41,037 nucleotides of DNA from Lachnospiraceae bacterium (GTDB lineage: Bacteria > Bacillota > Clostridia > Lachnospirales > Lachnospiraceae): the NCBI GenBank assembly GCA_024680055.1, contig JAILCP010000101.1, positions 1 to 41,037 of the forward strand, in the 5' to 3' direction. The notes beneath the pieces are model-generated. The model saw only the letters and a program-made list of their open reading frames with translations. It had not been told where the DNA came from and searched no databases. Within the stretch, counting starts at the first letter, position 1. Every line of letters begins with the position of its first letter. Made by a program: the position numbers and the translations under genes. Positions 8,524 through 16,856 of the stretch are shown in pieces.

Positions 8524-10902
8524 CTATTTTGCGTTGTATTTATCCTTACGAACAAGTCCGTATACAATAAGACAAATTCCTGCAATACCAAAAATTGTTC
8601 CAAATGTGAAACCTTCACCGGTAAATACCTTACCTACCTGATAGCAGATAAGTGCAACAATCCATGCAAATCCACACTGATATCCAATGGCAGTCCAGAA
8701 CCATTTTGTATTGTTCATTTCACGCTTGATGGCACCCATAGCTGCAAAACATGGTGCGCAAAGAAGGTTGAATGCAAGGAATGCAAAACCGGATGCTGCT
8801 GTAAATGCTGCTGCCATAGTTGCGTATACATCTCCGGAAGCTCCGTAGATAATACCAAGAGTACCAACAATGTTCTCTTTTGCAACAAGACCTGTAACAG
8901 AAGCAACAGTTGCCTGCCAGTTACCAAATCCAAGTGGTGCAAATAACCAAGCAAATGCTTTACCAACAGTTGCAAGGAAGGAAACATCAATCTGATCCTC
9001 CTCTAACATCTGGATTGATCCATCAACCATTCCGAAGAAGGTAAGGAACCAAATAACGATGGTGGAAAGAAGGATGATTGTACCTGCCTTCTTAATGAAG
9101 GACCATCCACGCTCCCACATGCTACGAAGAACGTTACCGAGTGTTGGCCAGTGATATGCCGGAAGCTCCATTACAAATGGTGCAGGGTCTCCTGCGAAAA
9201 GTTTTGTCTTCTTTAACATAATACCGGAGATAATAATTGCTCCGATTCCAAGGAAGTAAGCTGATGGTGCTACCCAGGAAGCTCCACCGAAAATAGCTCC
9301 TGCTACCATTGCGATAAATGGAAGTTTTGCTCCACATGGAATAAATGTTGTTGTCATAATTGTCATCTTACGGTCTCTGTCACTTTCAATGGTACGTGAC
9401 GCCATAATACCCGGAATTCCACATCCGGTACCGATTAACATCGGGATAAAAGATTTTCCGGATAAACCGAATTTTCTAAAGATACGGTCCATGATAAATG
9501 CTACACGAGCCATATATCCACAAGCCTCAAGGAAGGCAAGGAAAATAAACAGAATTAAAATCTGTGGTACGAAACCAAGTACTGCACCTACACCGGCAAC
9601 AATACCGTCAAGAATAAGGCTCTTAACAACATCGTTACAATGTGCAGCGTCCAATGCACTTTCAACGAAAACAGGTACACCCGGAATCCAAATACCATAG
9701 TCTGCAGGATCCGGTTCTTCTGTAGAATCCATGTAACTCTTTGCTTCTTTGTAATCCTCTAAAGAAGCTGTTTCATAAGTAACTTCCAATGTTTCCTCAT
9801 CCTCTACCGGATATTCGAAATCACCGGTTGGCTTTTTACCGTTTTCTTCAACATAAGCATCATATCCGTCAACGATTAACTGGTTGCCTGCGTATTCATC
9901 CGCATCTTCTGTGTATGCGCTTGTACCGATTGCAAATAAATGCCATCCGTCACCAAACACACCGTCGTTTGCCCAGTCTGTAGCCCATCCACCTACGGTG
10001 GTTACGGAAATATAATAAACAAGATACATTACAATGGCAAAAATAGGAAGTGCAAGCCATCTGTTGGTAACTACCTGGTCGATTTTATCGGAAGTAGTCA
10101 TTCCCTTTGCTGCCTTTTTTACGCATCCGTTAATAATGGTTCCAATGTAATTGTAACGCTCTCCTGTGATAATAGATTCTGCATCATCATCCAATTCCTT
10201 TTCACAGGATTCAATATCTTTATTAATGTGAGCAATCACATCCTGAGAAAGTCCAAGCTTTTCCTGGATCTTTTCATCACGCTCAAATAACTTGATTGCA
10301 TACCATCTCTGAACATTTTCATCTGTCATATCATGTAAGCAAAGTTCTTCAATGTGTGCAAATGCATGTTCCACAGAACCTGCAAATCTATGTTTTGGTG
10401 ACTGAGGATCTGCTTCTCTTGCAGCTTTTATTGCACAATCCACAATCTCTTTTAATCCTCTGTTTTTAAGAGCGGAAATCTCGACAACCGGAACACCGAT
10501 TTCTTCTGAAAGTTTCGCTGTATTAATCTTATCACCGTTTTTCTCAACAACATCCATCATGTTGATGGCGATAACCACCGGAATACCAAGTTCCACAACC
10601 TGTGTTGTAAGATAAAGGTTTCTTTCCAGGTTGGTACCGTCAATCACGTTAATGATTGCTTCCGGCTTCTGATCGATTAAATAGTTACGAGATACAACCT
10701 CTTCCAATGTGTATGGAGAAAGAGAATAAATACCCGGAAGGTCCACAATGGTTACTTCCTTATTACTCTTATACTTTCCTTCTTTATACTCTACCGTTAC
10801 TCCGGGCCAGTTACCTACGAACTGGTTGGATCCGGTAAGAGCATTAAATAACGTTGTTTTACCGCAGTTTGGGTTTCCTGCAAGTGCTATACGAATTCCC
10901 AC
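8524..10902 (-). CDS. feoB: Ferrous iron transporter FeoB
   Basis: FeoB imports Fe(II) across the cytoplasmic membrane. The N-terminal GTPase has G1 GNPNCGKT (residues 9-16), G3 DLPG (54-57) and G4 NMMD (114-117), followed by a helical GDI-like region. The membrane part has the paired Gate motifs (LEACGYMARVAFIMDR; FIPMLIGTGCGIPGIMASR and FIPCGAKLPFIAM). Between the first and second membrane segments lies an unusual acidic insertion, about residues 320-402, rich in Asp, Glu and Tyr. At 792 residues the protein is somewhat longer than typical. The start is GTG 10902, nine bases from an AGGAGG that overlaps the end of feoA. It belongs to the feoA-feoA-feoB-Cys-rich operon. Confidence 0.97.
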   Translation of the reverse strand: MGIRIALAGNPNCGKTTLFNALTGSNQFVGNWPGVTVEYKEGKYKSNKEVTIVDLPGIYSLSPYTLEEVVSRNYLIDQKPEAIINVIDGTNLERNLYLTTQVVELGIPVVIAINMMDVVEKNGDKINTAKLSEEIGVPVVEISALKNRGLKEIVDCAIKAAREADPQSPKHRFAGSVEHAFAHIEELCLHDMTDENVQRWYAIKLFERDEKIQEKLGLSQDVIAHINKDIESCEKELDDDAESIITGERYNYIGTIINGCVKKAAKGMTTSDKIDQVVTNRWLALPIFAIVMYLVYYISVTTVGGWATDWANDGVFGDGWHLFAIGTSAYTEDADEYAGNQLIVDGYDAYVEENGKKPTGDFEYPVEDEETLEVTYETASLEDYKEAKSYMDSTEEPDPADYGIWIPGVPVFVESALDAAHCNDVVKSLILDGIVAGVGAVLGFVPQILILFIFLAFLEACGYMARVAFIMDRIFRKFGLSGKSFIPMLIGTGCGIPGIMASRTIESDRDRKMTIMTTTFIPCGAKLPFIAMVAGAIFGGASWVAPSAYFLGIGAIIISGIMLKKTKLFAGDPAPFVMELPAYHWPTLGNVLRSMWERGWSFIKKAGTIILLSTIVIWFLTFFGMVDGSIQMLEEDQIDVSFLATVGKAFAWLFAPLGFGNWQATVASVTGLVAKENIVGTLGIIYGASGDVYATMAAAFTAASGFAFLAFNLLCAPCFAAMGAIKREMNNTKWFWTAIGYQCGFAWIVALICYQVGKVFTGEGFTFGTIFGIAGICLIVYGLVRKDKYNAK

Positions 10903-10905
10903 TTT

Positions 10906-11133
10906 CTAATCCTCCTTTATAATAATCATCTCTGCATCGGCTTTACGAACTGAAAGTTCATAACCTCTTACGGTTACTTCGACCGGATCTCCAAGTGGAG
11001 CAATTTTACGAACATAGATTTCTACGCCTTTGGTGATTCCCATATCCATAATTCTTCGCTTTACAGCACCTTCACCGCTTATTTTAGCAACAGTAACTGT
11101 TTCTCCAACATTTACATCACGCAATGTTTTCAT
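10906..11133 (-). CDS. feoA: FeoA-type SH3 domain protein (second of two)
   Basis: This 75-residue protein folds as a single SH3-like FeoA domain. VGETVTVAKISGEGAVKRRIMDMGITKGVEIYVRKIAPLG is followed by a glycine-centred turn and the strand YELSVRKADAEMIII. FeoA proteins are small cytoplasmic partners of FeoB needed for Fe(II) uptake. The stop lies three bases before the feoB GTG start, so translation is likely coupled. A second FeoA gene lies 11 bases upstream. It is not a fusion or fragment: length and fold elements are complete. Confidence 0.93.
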   Translation of the reverse strand: MKTLRDVNVGETVTVAKISGEGAVKRRIMDMGITKGVEIYVRKIAPLGDPVEVTVRGYELSVRKADAEMIIIKED

Positions 11134-11144
11134 AGTTTCTCTCC

Positions 11145-11357
11145 TTAAACAAATATTTTTTGAGCCAGCTGTTTGTCAACGGCCACTCTTGACTCTTTGA
11201 CATTCACGATTACATTACCGGAAATCTCATTTACAACTGTAACGTACGCTCCCGGTACAAATCCCAGCTCCTGTAAGTGTCGTTTCACTTCCTCGGAACC
11301 ACCGATTCTTTTAATCATTTGCTCTTCGCCTGCCGGCGCAACTACTAATGGCATCAT
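11145..11357 (-). CDS. feoA: FeoA-type SH3 domain protein (first of two)
   Basis: The 70-residue protein has the FeoA pattern: a short N-terminal strand, IKRIGGSEEVKRHLQELGFVPGAYVTVV, then NVKESRVAVDKQLAQKIFV. Sequence identity with the second FeoA is low, so the two are old paralogues, not a recent duplication. It is the promoter-proximal gene of the iron-uptake operon. The leader upstream contains a hairpin at 11400-11429. The start ATG 11357 follows AAGGG at nine bases; the next codon is also ATG. Confidence 0.9.
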   Translation of the reverse strand: MMPLVVAPAGEEQMIKRIGGSEEVKRHLQELGFVPGAYVTVVNEISGNVIVNVKESRVAVDKQLAQKIFV

Positions 11358-11399
11358 AAATTTATTCCCTTCTGCCCGTTATTGCGTTTAGTCCCAGCG

Positions 11400-11429
11400 A
11401 ACCACGACTACCCGCGCCTATCGTTGGTT
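11400..11429 (-). promoter_or_regulatory. Hairpin in the feoA leader
   Basis: In the predicted 85-base untranslated leader, AACCAACGA pairs with TCGTGGTT (8 bp, one bulged A) around a 13-base GC-rich loop. It is not followed by a T-run, so it is not a terminator. I could not match it to a known metal riboswitch. It may be a control element or only a stabilising stem. Confidence 0.4.
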
Positions 11430-11449
11430 ATTCATATCTAACCCAATAT

Positions 11450-11478
11450 AATTTATCACTATTTCCTTCTAATTTCAA
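11450..11478 (-). promoter_or_regulatory. Probable promoter of the feo operon
   Basis: Minus strand TTGAAA, 17-base spacer, TAAATT, about 90 bases upstream of the first feoA. The AT-rich -10 region could hold a Fur- or DtxR-type operator, but no clear consensus palindrome is visible. Confidence 0.5.
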
Positions 11479-11564
11479 GGAAAAATACCAAATTTATGCT
11501 TTTTCTATATATTAAATTCTTATATTCACATTTTTACCCAAAAATATTTTTATTGCTGTGCAAC

Positions 11565-11601
11565 AAAAAACAGCCACCCCAAGTCTCCTTAGGATGGCTG
11601 T
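11565..11601 (-). terminator. Intrinsic terminator after rpsR
   Basis: ACAGCCATCC pairs with GGGTGGCTGT, followed on the minus strand by TTTTTTG. It ends the rpsF-ssb-rpsR unit 12 bases after the rpsR stop. Confidence 0.88.
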
Positions 11602-11612
11602 ATAAATTTTTC

Positions 11613-11861
11613 TTACTCCTGTACGTATGGCATAAGTGCAAGATGTCTTGCTCTCTTAATTGCTACAGTAAGTGCTCTCTGATGTTTTGCACAGTTTCCT
11701 GTGATTCTTCTTGGTAAAATCTTACCACGCTCAGAGACATATCTCTTTAACTTGTTTGTATCTTTATAATCGATTACGTTGTCAGTTCCGCAGAAAACAC
11801 AAACTTTCTTTCTTCTATGCATTCCGCCACGTCTCTTTGGTCCGTCTGCTTTAAAAGCCAT
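11613..11861 (-). CDS. rpsR: 30S ribosomal protein S18
   Basis: The 82-residue protein carries the S18 core: [52 protein letters not shown]. The N-terminus has a VCVFC Cys pair, which together with C57 resembles the zinc-binding form of S18. S18 pairs with S6 on the 30S platform. It is the last gene of the rpsF-ssb-rpsR operon, 67 bases after ssb, and is followed directly by a strong terminator. Confidence 0.98.
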   Translation of the reverse strand: MAFKADGPKRRGGMHRRKKVCVFCGTDNVIDYKDTNKLKRYVSERGKILPRRITGNCAKHQRALTVAIKRARHLALMPYVQE

Positions 11862-11928
11862 GATGTTACCTCCTATAAATTTACGGTTGTAAATCCAACC
11901 TTCTTCATTTCATTAAATCAATTGTGGA

Positions 11929-12366
11929 CTAGTTAAAAGGCAATTCCTCGTCTAATCCGTCCGGGATGTTCATAAATCCATCCCCTACCGCAGAACTTGG
12001 TGCTGGGGCACTTTGCTGTGCATGATAATTGGAATTATTATCACTTGCCGCCTTGCTTTCCGCAAATTCCTGCTGTTCAACCACTACATCGGTAGTGTAA
12101 ATTCTCTGTCCATCACGCTCATAGCTTCCGGTCTGAATACGACCTTCCACTACAATCTTGGTTCCCTTATGAAAATACTTTTCAGCAAATTCTCCGGATC
12201 TTCCAAATGCAACACACTGAATAAAGTCTGCACTCTGATCTCCGTCTCTCTTGAAACGACGATCTACAGCCAATGTATATCTTGCAACCGCTGTGGACTG
12301 TTCACCCTGTGAATATCTCACTTCCGGGTCTCTTGTAAGGCGTCCCATTAAAATAACTTTGTTCAT
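11929..12366 (-). CDS. ssb: Single-stranded DNA-binding protein
   Basis: The 145-residue protein has an N-terminal OB fold (MNKVILMGRLTRDPEVRY, then ADFIQCVAFGRSGEFAEKYFHKG, VEGRIQTGSY), a flexible Asn/Ser/Ala/Pro-rich linker, and the acidic tip DEELPFN that recruits replication and repair partners. Its place between rpsF and rpsR is the classic bacterial arrangement. The start follows the S6 stop by 19 bases with GGAG upstream. Confidence 0.98.
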   Translation of the reverse strand: MNKVILMGRLTRDPEVRYSQGEQSTAVARYTLAVDRRFKRDGDQSADFIQCVAFGRSGEFAEKYFHKGTKIVVEGRIQTGSYERDGQRIYTTDVVVEQQEFAESKAASDNNSNYHAQQSAPAPSSAVGDGFMNIPDGLDEELPFN

Positions 12367-12385
12367 ACGATATATTCTCCTCTAT

Positions 12386-12676
12386 TTAGGCTTCGTCTGC
12401 TCTAACGCATAAGTATCTGATTACGCCTTCTTCAATACGAAGACGCTCTTCAAGCTTAGCCGGAGTTGCAGCTTCTGCGTCAAACTGAATAAAGTAATAA
12501 AAAGCTTCTGTCATCTTCTGAATTTCATAAGCTAATTTCTTCTTACCACAATCTTCAACATTTGTGATTGTGCCGCCGAAACGAGTAACCATTTCTTTTA
12601 CTTTCTCGAGTTTAGCGCTTCTAGCTTCATCCTCTAACTTCACGCTGAGAACGACTGCTAATTCATATTTGTTCAT
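12386..12676 (-). CDS. rpsF: 30S ribosomal protein S6
   Basis: The 96-residue protein starts MNKYELAVVLSVKLEDEARSAKLEKVKEMV and shows the S6 ferredoxin-like pattern: GGTITNVEDCGKKKLAYEIQKMTEAFYYFIQFDA, then RLRIEEGVIRYLCVRADE. It binds S18 on the 30S platform. It opens the S6-SSB-S18 operon with a strong AGGAGG. The 87-base leader has a CCCAA/TTGGG hairpin that could serve S6:S18 autoregulation, but I do not see the diagnostic CCG bulge clearly. Confidence 0.98.
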   Translation of the reverse strand: MNKYELAVVLSVKLEDEARSAKLEKVKEMVTRFGGTITNVEDCGKKKLAYEIQKMTEAFYYFIQFDAEAATPAKLEERLRIEEGVIRYLCVRADEA

Positions 12677-12763
12677 GCGAATTGTACCTCCTTTTGGTCT
12701 CTGGCCCCCAAACTTTAAATTGGGAACAAGGAAAAATTTAATATATCACGAGTAGATATAATA

Positions 12764-12955
12764 TCATAAATCCTCTTTCGATTCAAGTATTTTTTTGATA
12801 TTCTTTTCCACCTTCACTCGTGGCAACATTAGCATATGACCGCACTTGTCGCATTTTATACGAAAATCCGCACCAACACGCAATACTTCCCAGGAATCGC
12901 TTCCACATGGATGTGGTTTTTTCATTATAATATGATTTCCTACCTGTATATTCAT
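12764..12955 (-). CDS. DUF951 family small zinc-ribbon-like protein
   Basis: The 63-residue protein has the DUF951 pattern: GNHIIMKKPHPCGSDSWEVLRVGADFRIKCDKCGHMLMLPRVKVEKNIKKIL. The Cys pair CDKC plus the upstream HPCG suggest a small metal site. It is cytoplasmic and basic, with no known function; members are widespread in Firmicutes beside rpsF. The ATG lies one base after the sirtuin stop, so it is translationally coupled to that gene. Its ribosome site lies in the sirtuin 3' end. Confidence 0.9.
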   Translation of the reverse strand: MNIQVGNHIIMKKPHPCGSDSWEVLRVGADFRIKCDKCGHMLMLPRVKVEKNIKKILESKEDL

Positions 12956-12956
12956 A

Positions 12957-13700
12957 CTACTCCTTTAAACCATCAACCGCCTGCTTCATTACCTTTGCAA
13001 TGTCATCTTGTATCAGTAAATCCGCCATAGCATCCTGGCTTGTTGCGCTTTTATTTATAAGTACCAAATGCTTTCCTCTAAAATACTGCACCAGTCCTGC
13101 AGCCGGATACACCACAAGGGAAGTTCCTCCTATTATTAAGGTATCCGCATGGGCTATGGCATTTACGGAAGCTTCAATGGTTCTTGTATCCAATCCCTCT
13201 TCATATAAAACCACATCCGGTCTCACTTTTCCTCCGCATGCATCACAAATAGGCTCTCCCTCAGACTCTATAATGTAGGAAACGTCAAATCTCTTATGAC
13301 AATTCAAACAATAATTGGAAAGTGTGGTTCCATGCAGTTCGTAAACCACCTTGGAGCCTGCCTTTTGATGAAGACCGTCGATGTTTTGAGTAACAATGGC
13401 GTCCAGTTTTCCCATTTCTTCCAGAGCCGCCAATGCCTTATGACAATCATTTGGCTTTGCATCCGGGTACAAAAGGTTCTTTTTATAGAAATCGTAAAAT
13501 TCTTCCGGGTGCTGCATCAAAAAACTATGGGAAACAGCTTCCTCCGGGGAAAAATTGCGATTCAGTTTCTTACTGTATAATCCGTTGGAGCTTCGAAAAT
13601 CCGGAATGTTACTTGCGGTGCTTACACCGGCTCCTCCGAAAAATACAATGTGGTTGCTTTCTTTCAAGATCTGTGTTAATCTCTCTACTTTTTGATCCAT
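12957..13700 (-). CDS. Sir2-family NAD-dependent protein deacylase
   Basis: This canonical sirtuin of 247 residues removes acyl groups from lysines using NAD. Visible motifs are GGAGVSTASNIPDFR (22-36), TQNIDGLH (104-111), the catalytic His in ELHG (H123), two zinc Cys pairs (C131/C134, C152/C155), GGTSLVVYPAAG and INKS near the end. All catalytic positions are present, unlike the two divergent sirtuins about 4 kb away. It precedes DUF951 by one base. Likely cytoplasmic, acting on metabolic enzymes. Confidence 0.96.
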   Translation of the reverse strand: MDQKVERLTQILKESNHIVFFGGAGVSTASNIPDFRSSNGLYSKKLNRNFSPEEAVSHSFLMQHPEEFYDFYKKNLLYPDAKPNDCHKALAALEEMGKLDAIVTQNIDGLHQKAGSKVVYELHGTTLSNYCLNCHKRFDVSYIIESEGEPICDACGGKVRPDVVLYEEGLDTRTIEASVNAIAHADTLIIGGTSLVVYPAAGLVQYFRGKHLVLINKSATSQDAMADLLIQDDIAKVMKQAVDGLKE

Positions 13701-13725
13701 ACTTTACACCACCTTTATATAAAAA

Positions 13726-13754
13726 TTGCATTTTCCATCATTGTGATGTATAAT
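13726..13754 (+). promoter_or_regulatory. Sigma-A promoter of the LTA-synthase-like gene
   Basis: TTGCAT, 17-base spacer, TATAAT, with about 55 bases of leader before the ATG at 13818. It lies in the divergent region shared with the sirtuin gene. Confidence 0.7.
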
Positions 13755-13817
13755 GCCTTAGACATTAGACAAAACAATTATAACACATAAAAACAAAAGA
13801 GTATTAGAGTAATTGAC

Positions 13818-15923
13818 ATGAAATCATTCAAATTTAAATTTAAACCAAAAAAACTAAAATTGAATATACCTTTTATTCAAAAGGCCAAAACTAAATATCG
13901 AAATTTTAAATCCGGACTTAAACATCCGGAGCTTTTTTCTTTAGCAATGCTGTATTTGGTGGTCCCAATTCTTTTGAATTTAATCATTACCTGTTTGGAA
14001 TTGAAATCACCAATCCAGGGCGTTTTATTTATTTTTAAAAGACCGTATGCCTTTTTGGCAAACACCCTTATTTTGTTAATGACCTATTCCTTTACATTAT
14101 TATTAAGGAAGCGTCGCTTCTGGGTGACTGTGGTTACTTGTATATGGATGATCTTTGGTATCGCCAATTTCGTTTTACTGTGTAACCGTGTTACACCTTT
14201 TACCGGAAACGACCTGGTACTGATTGATGCATTGTTTGATGTATTGCAAAAATACTTCAACACTTTCCAGATTATATTGATTTGTATTCTGGCAGTGCTT
14301 GGACTGATTGCCCTGGTTATTATTTTCTTCCGTACGCCAAAGGAAAAGTTTTATAAGCTTTACTACTCCATTCCTGCCATTGTTATTATGATTGGACTTG
14401 GCATTGGAAGTGTAGAACTTGGTACCGCCACCGGTTTACTGGAAGCTCAGTTTGCAGAATTGTCTGCAGCCTACAGAAACAACGGTTTTGTATACTGTTT
14501 TACCAACAGTTTGATTGACACCGGTGTTTCCAAGCCAAAAGATTATTCCGCACAGTCCATGAAACAGCTGGTTGAAAATGACAACGCCACATTTTTTGAT
14601 GATAAAGCGGACAAGAAACCAAATATTATTTTTGTACAGTTGGAATCCTTATTTGATATTCAGGAATTAAACGATGTGGAATTTTCCGATACCGTTTTAC
14701 CTAATATTAATCGTCTGCAGAAAAAGGGAGGCGGCCTTTTTACCGTTCCTGTCATCGGTGCCGGAACCGTAAATACTGAATTTGAGGTTCTCACCGGTAT
14801 GAGTATGGACGACTTTGGAGCAGGTGAATATCCTTTTAAAACCATTTTGAAGGAAACCACCACAGAGAGTCTTCCAAATAACTTAAAGCCCTATGGCTAT
14901 CACGTCCATGCATTGCATAATAACACCGGTAAATTTTACAGCCGTGATGTGGTATATTCCAATCTTGGATTTGAAGATTTTACCTCTGTGGAATACATGG
15001 AAAACTACGAAAAAACCAACATGGGTTGGGCAAAAGATTATGTTTTAACAGACTATATCATGGATTGCCTCCATGCGGATAAAGGCCCGGACTTAGTTTA
15101 CACCATTTCGGTTCAGGGTCATGGCGGTTACAATGTTACTGACAGCTACGAAAAACACGTGGAAGTCACCAACATCAGTAAAGAAAAAGAACCGTACAAA
15201 GATCAGATTGAGTATTATGCCAATATGATCTGGGAAATGGATGAATTTGTTGGCCAATTGATTGATGCTTTAAAGAAAAACGGCGAGGACACCGTTCTTG
15301 TGATGTACGGCGATCATCTGCCTAGTCTTGATATTCAGGATAGCGAACTGGAAGGCAGAAATACCTACCAGACAGACTACATTATCTGGAATAACTGCGG
15401 CATTGATTTTGGTAATAAAAATATTGAAGCCAACCAGGTTCAGTCCTACGTTCTTGGAAAACTTGGAATGAGCAACGGAATTATCAATTCCTACCATCAA
15501 AAGCATGGTAATGACGAAGGCTTTGAAAAAGGTCTTGCAGCCTTGGAATACGACATGCTCTATGGTGATCAGATTATCTATGACGGTAAGAATCCTTACA
15601 AGGCAACCAACATGCAGTTTGGGTTGTATCCGATTTCTGTGGACAACGTTGTGGAAGATGCTTCTTCGGAAAATACCTACATTGTCAGGGGACACAATTT
15701 TACCAACTATTCCCGTGTCTATGTAAACGAAGAAATTCAGTCCACCACATTGATTGATAAAAACACCTTGTCCTTCACCACGGAAAAACCTCTGGAGGCT
15801 ACTGATGTGATCAACGTATGGCAGTCACATTTGACCTGTACTGAAGATTATTTGTACAACGTAGTGAACATGAAGTTAAACAATGAAGCGAAAGACCGAC
15901 TGGGAATAAAAGAAGATGAATAG
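13818..15923 (+). CDS. LTA synthase / phosphoglycerol transferase family membrane sulfatase
   Basis: The protein has a basic, Lys/Phe-rich N-terminus and about five membrane segments between residues 40 and 205. An extracellular sulfatase-fold domain follows: IIFVQLES (270-277, metal Glu 276), GAGTVNTEFEVLTG with likely nucleophile T317, ALHNNTGKFYSRD, and YGDHLPSLD as the C-terminal metal site. The family transfers glycerol phosphate from phosphatidylglycerol to make lipoteichoic acid or related polymers. Residues about 615-690 form a C-terminal extension (YIVRGHNFTNYSRVYVN) that looks like an IPT/TIG-type beta domain. At 701 residues it is longer than Staphylococcus LtaS. The ribosome site is weak. 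It is a single-gene unit. Confidence 0.9.
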   Translation: MKSFKFKFKPKKLKLNIPFIQKAKTKYRNFKSGLKHPELFSLAMLYLVVPILLNLIITCLELKSPIQGVLFIFKRPYAFLANTLILLMTYSFTLLLRKRRFWVTVVTCIWMIFGIANFVLLCNRVTPFTGNDLVLIDALFDVLQKYFNTFQIILICILAVLGLIALVIIFFRTPKEKFYKLYYSIPAIVIMIGLGIGSVELGTATGLLEAQFAELSAAYRNNGFVYCFTNSLIDTGVSKPKDYSAQSMKQLVENDNATFFDDKADKKPNIIFVQLESLFDIQELNDVEFSDTVLPNINRLQKKGGGLFTVPVIGAGTVNTEFEVLTGMSMDDFGAGEYPFKTILKETTTESLPNNLKPYGYHVHALHNNTGKFYSRDVVYSNLGFEDFTSVEYMENYEKTNMGWAKDYVLTDYIMDCLHADKGPDLVYTISVQGHGGYNVTDSYEKHVEVTNISKEKEPYKDQIEYYANMIWEMDEFVGQLIDALKKNGEDTVLVMYGDHLPSLDIQDSELEGRNTYQTDYIIWNNCGIDFGNKNIEANQVQSYVLGKLGMSNGIINSYHQKHGNDEGFEKGLAALEYDMLYGDQIIYDGKNPYKATNMQFGLYPISVDNVVEDASSENTYIVRGHNFTNYSRVYVNEEIQSTTLIDKNTLSFTTEKPLEATDVINVWQSHLTCTEDYLYNVVNMKLNNEAKDRLGIKEDE

Positions 15924-15992
15924 AATTCTATACCACCGGCCTGGTTGTTTCATAGATTTATTTAAGTCTCATCTTGCAAGGCTTAACACATA

Positions 15993-16023
15993 AAATGGGT
16001 CAGCTCTCTACGCTGACCCATTT
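15993..16023. terminator. Bidirectional terminator between convergent genes
   Basis: A 12-bp perfect stem (AAATGGGTCAGC, seven-base loop) sits between the LTA-synthase stop and the convergent reductase stop, with A/T-rich flanks on both sides. Confidence 0.8.
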
Positions 16024-16057
16024 CTTATACAAATCCCTGCTTATCCTCGCGGGACTC

Positions 16058-16837
16058 TTATTTTTTATTTAACCGGTCCATAATTCCATCAAGGGCTTCG
16101 CACCACAGGGTAAAAGCCTCTTTATCCTTTAAGTAATTCAATGCCATTTCATTTAAGCCCCCCGGAGTCATTTCCATGGCCAAATGATATACGTCCTCAT
16201 TTGGCGCCTTGGCCGCTTTTCTTGACAGGGCGTCAAAAAATGCAGTCATATACTGTAACGAAGCTGTTTTGGACAGTTCATGTTCACTTCCCCACTTTGT
16301 AATTTCGTGAAGCAACATATAGTATGCACTCATAATGCCGGTAAGCGCGGAAATTGTGGACAGCTCAGTTTCCTTTTCAAGCTCTATCACTTCACCCACC
16401 GAGGAAAAAATAGATTTTATCTCATCGTCCTTTGGATAAATGGGCACCGGCCCAATTCCCATCTCAATAAACGGCAGAGGAACCATACGGATCACCTTTT
16501 TCACCTCACCGGTCCACTGTCGCACCTGATTACAACTGTGATCGCTCATAACCGTTAAAATCTTATGTTGTTCCTTAAAACTCAACTGAGACACAATCTC
16601 CTCTCCCATGCGCGGAAGTACTGCAAGAATCACCCATTCCGACTCATCCACCACCTCCTGATTGGAACTGCATACAGTTACAAGCTGTGGAAATTCCTTT
16701 TGAAGTGTTTCTGCTTTTTCCCGATTACGCGGGGAAAGATAAAAATGATACACACTGTCTATATCTTTTTCTTTACATAATCCTTTTACCATACAGGAAC
16801 TTATGGTCCCCGTACCTATTACACCGATTTTAATCAT
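16058..16837 (-). CDS. Pyrroline-5-carboxylate reductase-like oxidoreductase
   Basis: The N-terminal Rossmann domain begins KIGVIGTGTISSCMVKGL (dinucleotide motif GxGxxx). The C-terminal part has a P5C-reductase-like helical dimer domain: ISALTGIMSAYYMLLHE and EMTPGGLNEMALNYL, the latter echoing the TPGGT signature with Thr replaced by Leu. About 259 residues is normal for ProC. Several conserved positions differ, so the substrate may not be pyrroline-5-carboxylate. ATG 16837 is chosen because GGAGG stands five bases upstream; the ATG four codons earlier overlaps that ribosome site. It lies 19 bases after the TetR gene and is probably co-transcribed with and controlled by it. Confidence 0.75.
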   Translation of the reverse strand: MIKIGVIGTGTISSCMVKGLCKEKDIDSVYHFYLSPRNREKAETLQKEFPQLVTVCSSNQEVVDESEWVILAVLPRMGEEIVSQLSFKEQHKILTVMSDHSCNQVRQWTGEVKKVIRMVPLPFIEMGIGPVPIYPKDDEIKSIFSSVGEVIELEKETELSTISALTGIMSAYYMLLHEITKWGSEHELSKTASLQYMTAFFDALSRKAAKAPNEDVYHLAMEMTPGGLNEMALNYLKDKEAFTLWCEALDGIMDRLNKK

Positions 16838-16856
16838 CCCTGCCTCCATTTAAACG

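Noticed and set aside
8377-8946. 189-codon plus-strand open frame antisense to feoB and the Cys-rich gene
   Set aside because: The peptide is rich in Cys, Asn and Lys without domain pattern, and it overlaps two supported genes.
11358-11478. NiCo/Fe(II)-sensing riboswitch before feoA
   Set aside because: The leader is too short for the four-way junction and lacks the ordered GCAGGCAA, GCCGGGC and GCGGCAACAG blocks.
12677-12763. S6:S18-binding leader motif before rpsF
   Set aside because: A CCCAA/TTGGG hairpin exists, but the diagnostic conserved bulge is not evident, so it is not listed as a feature.
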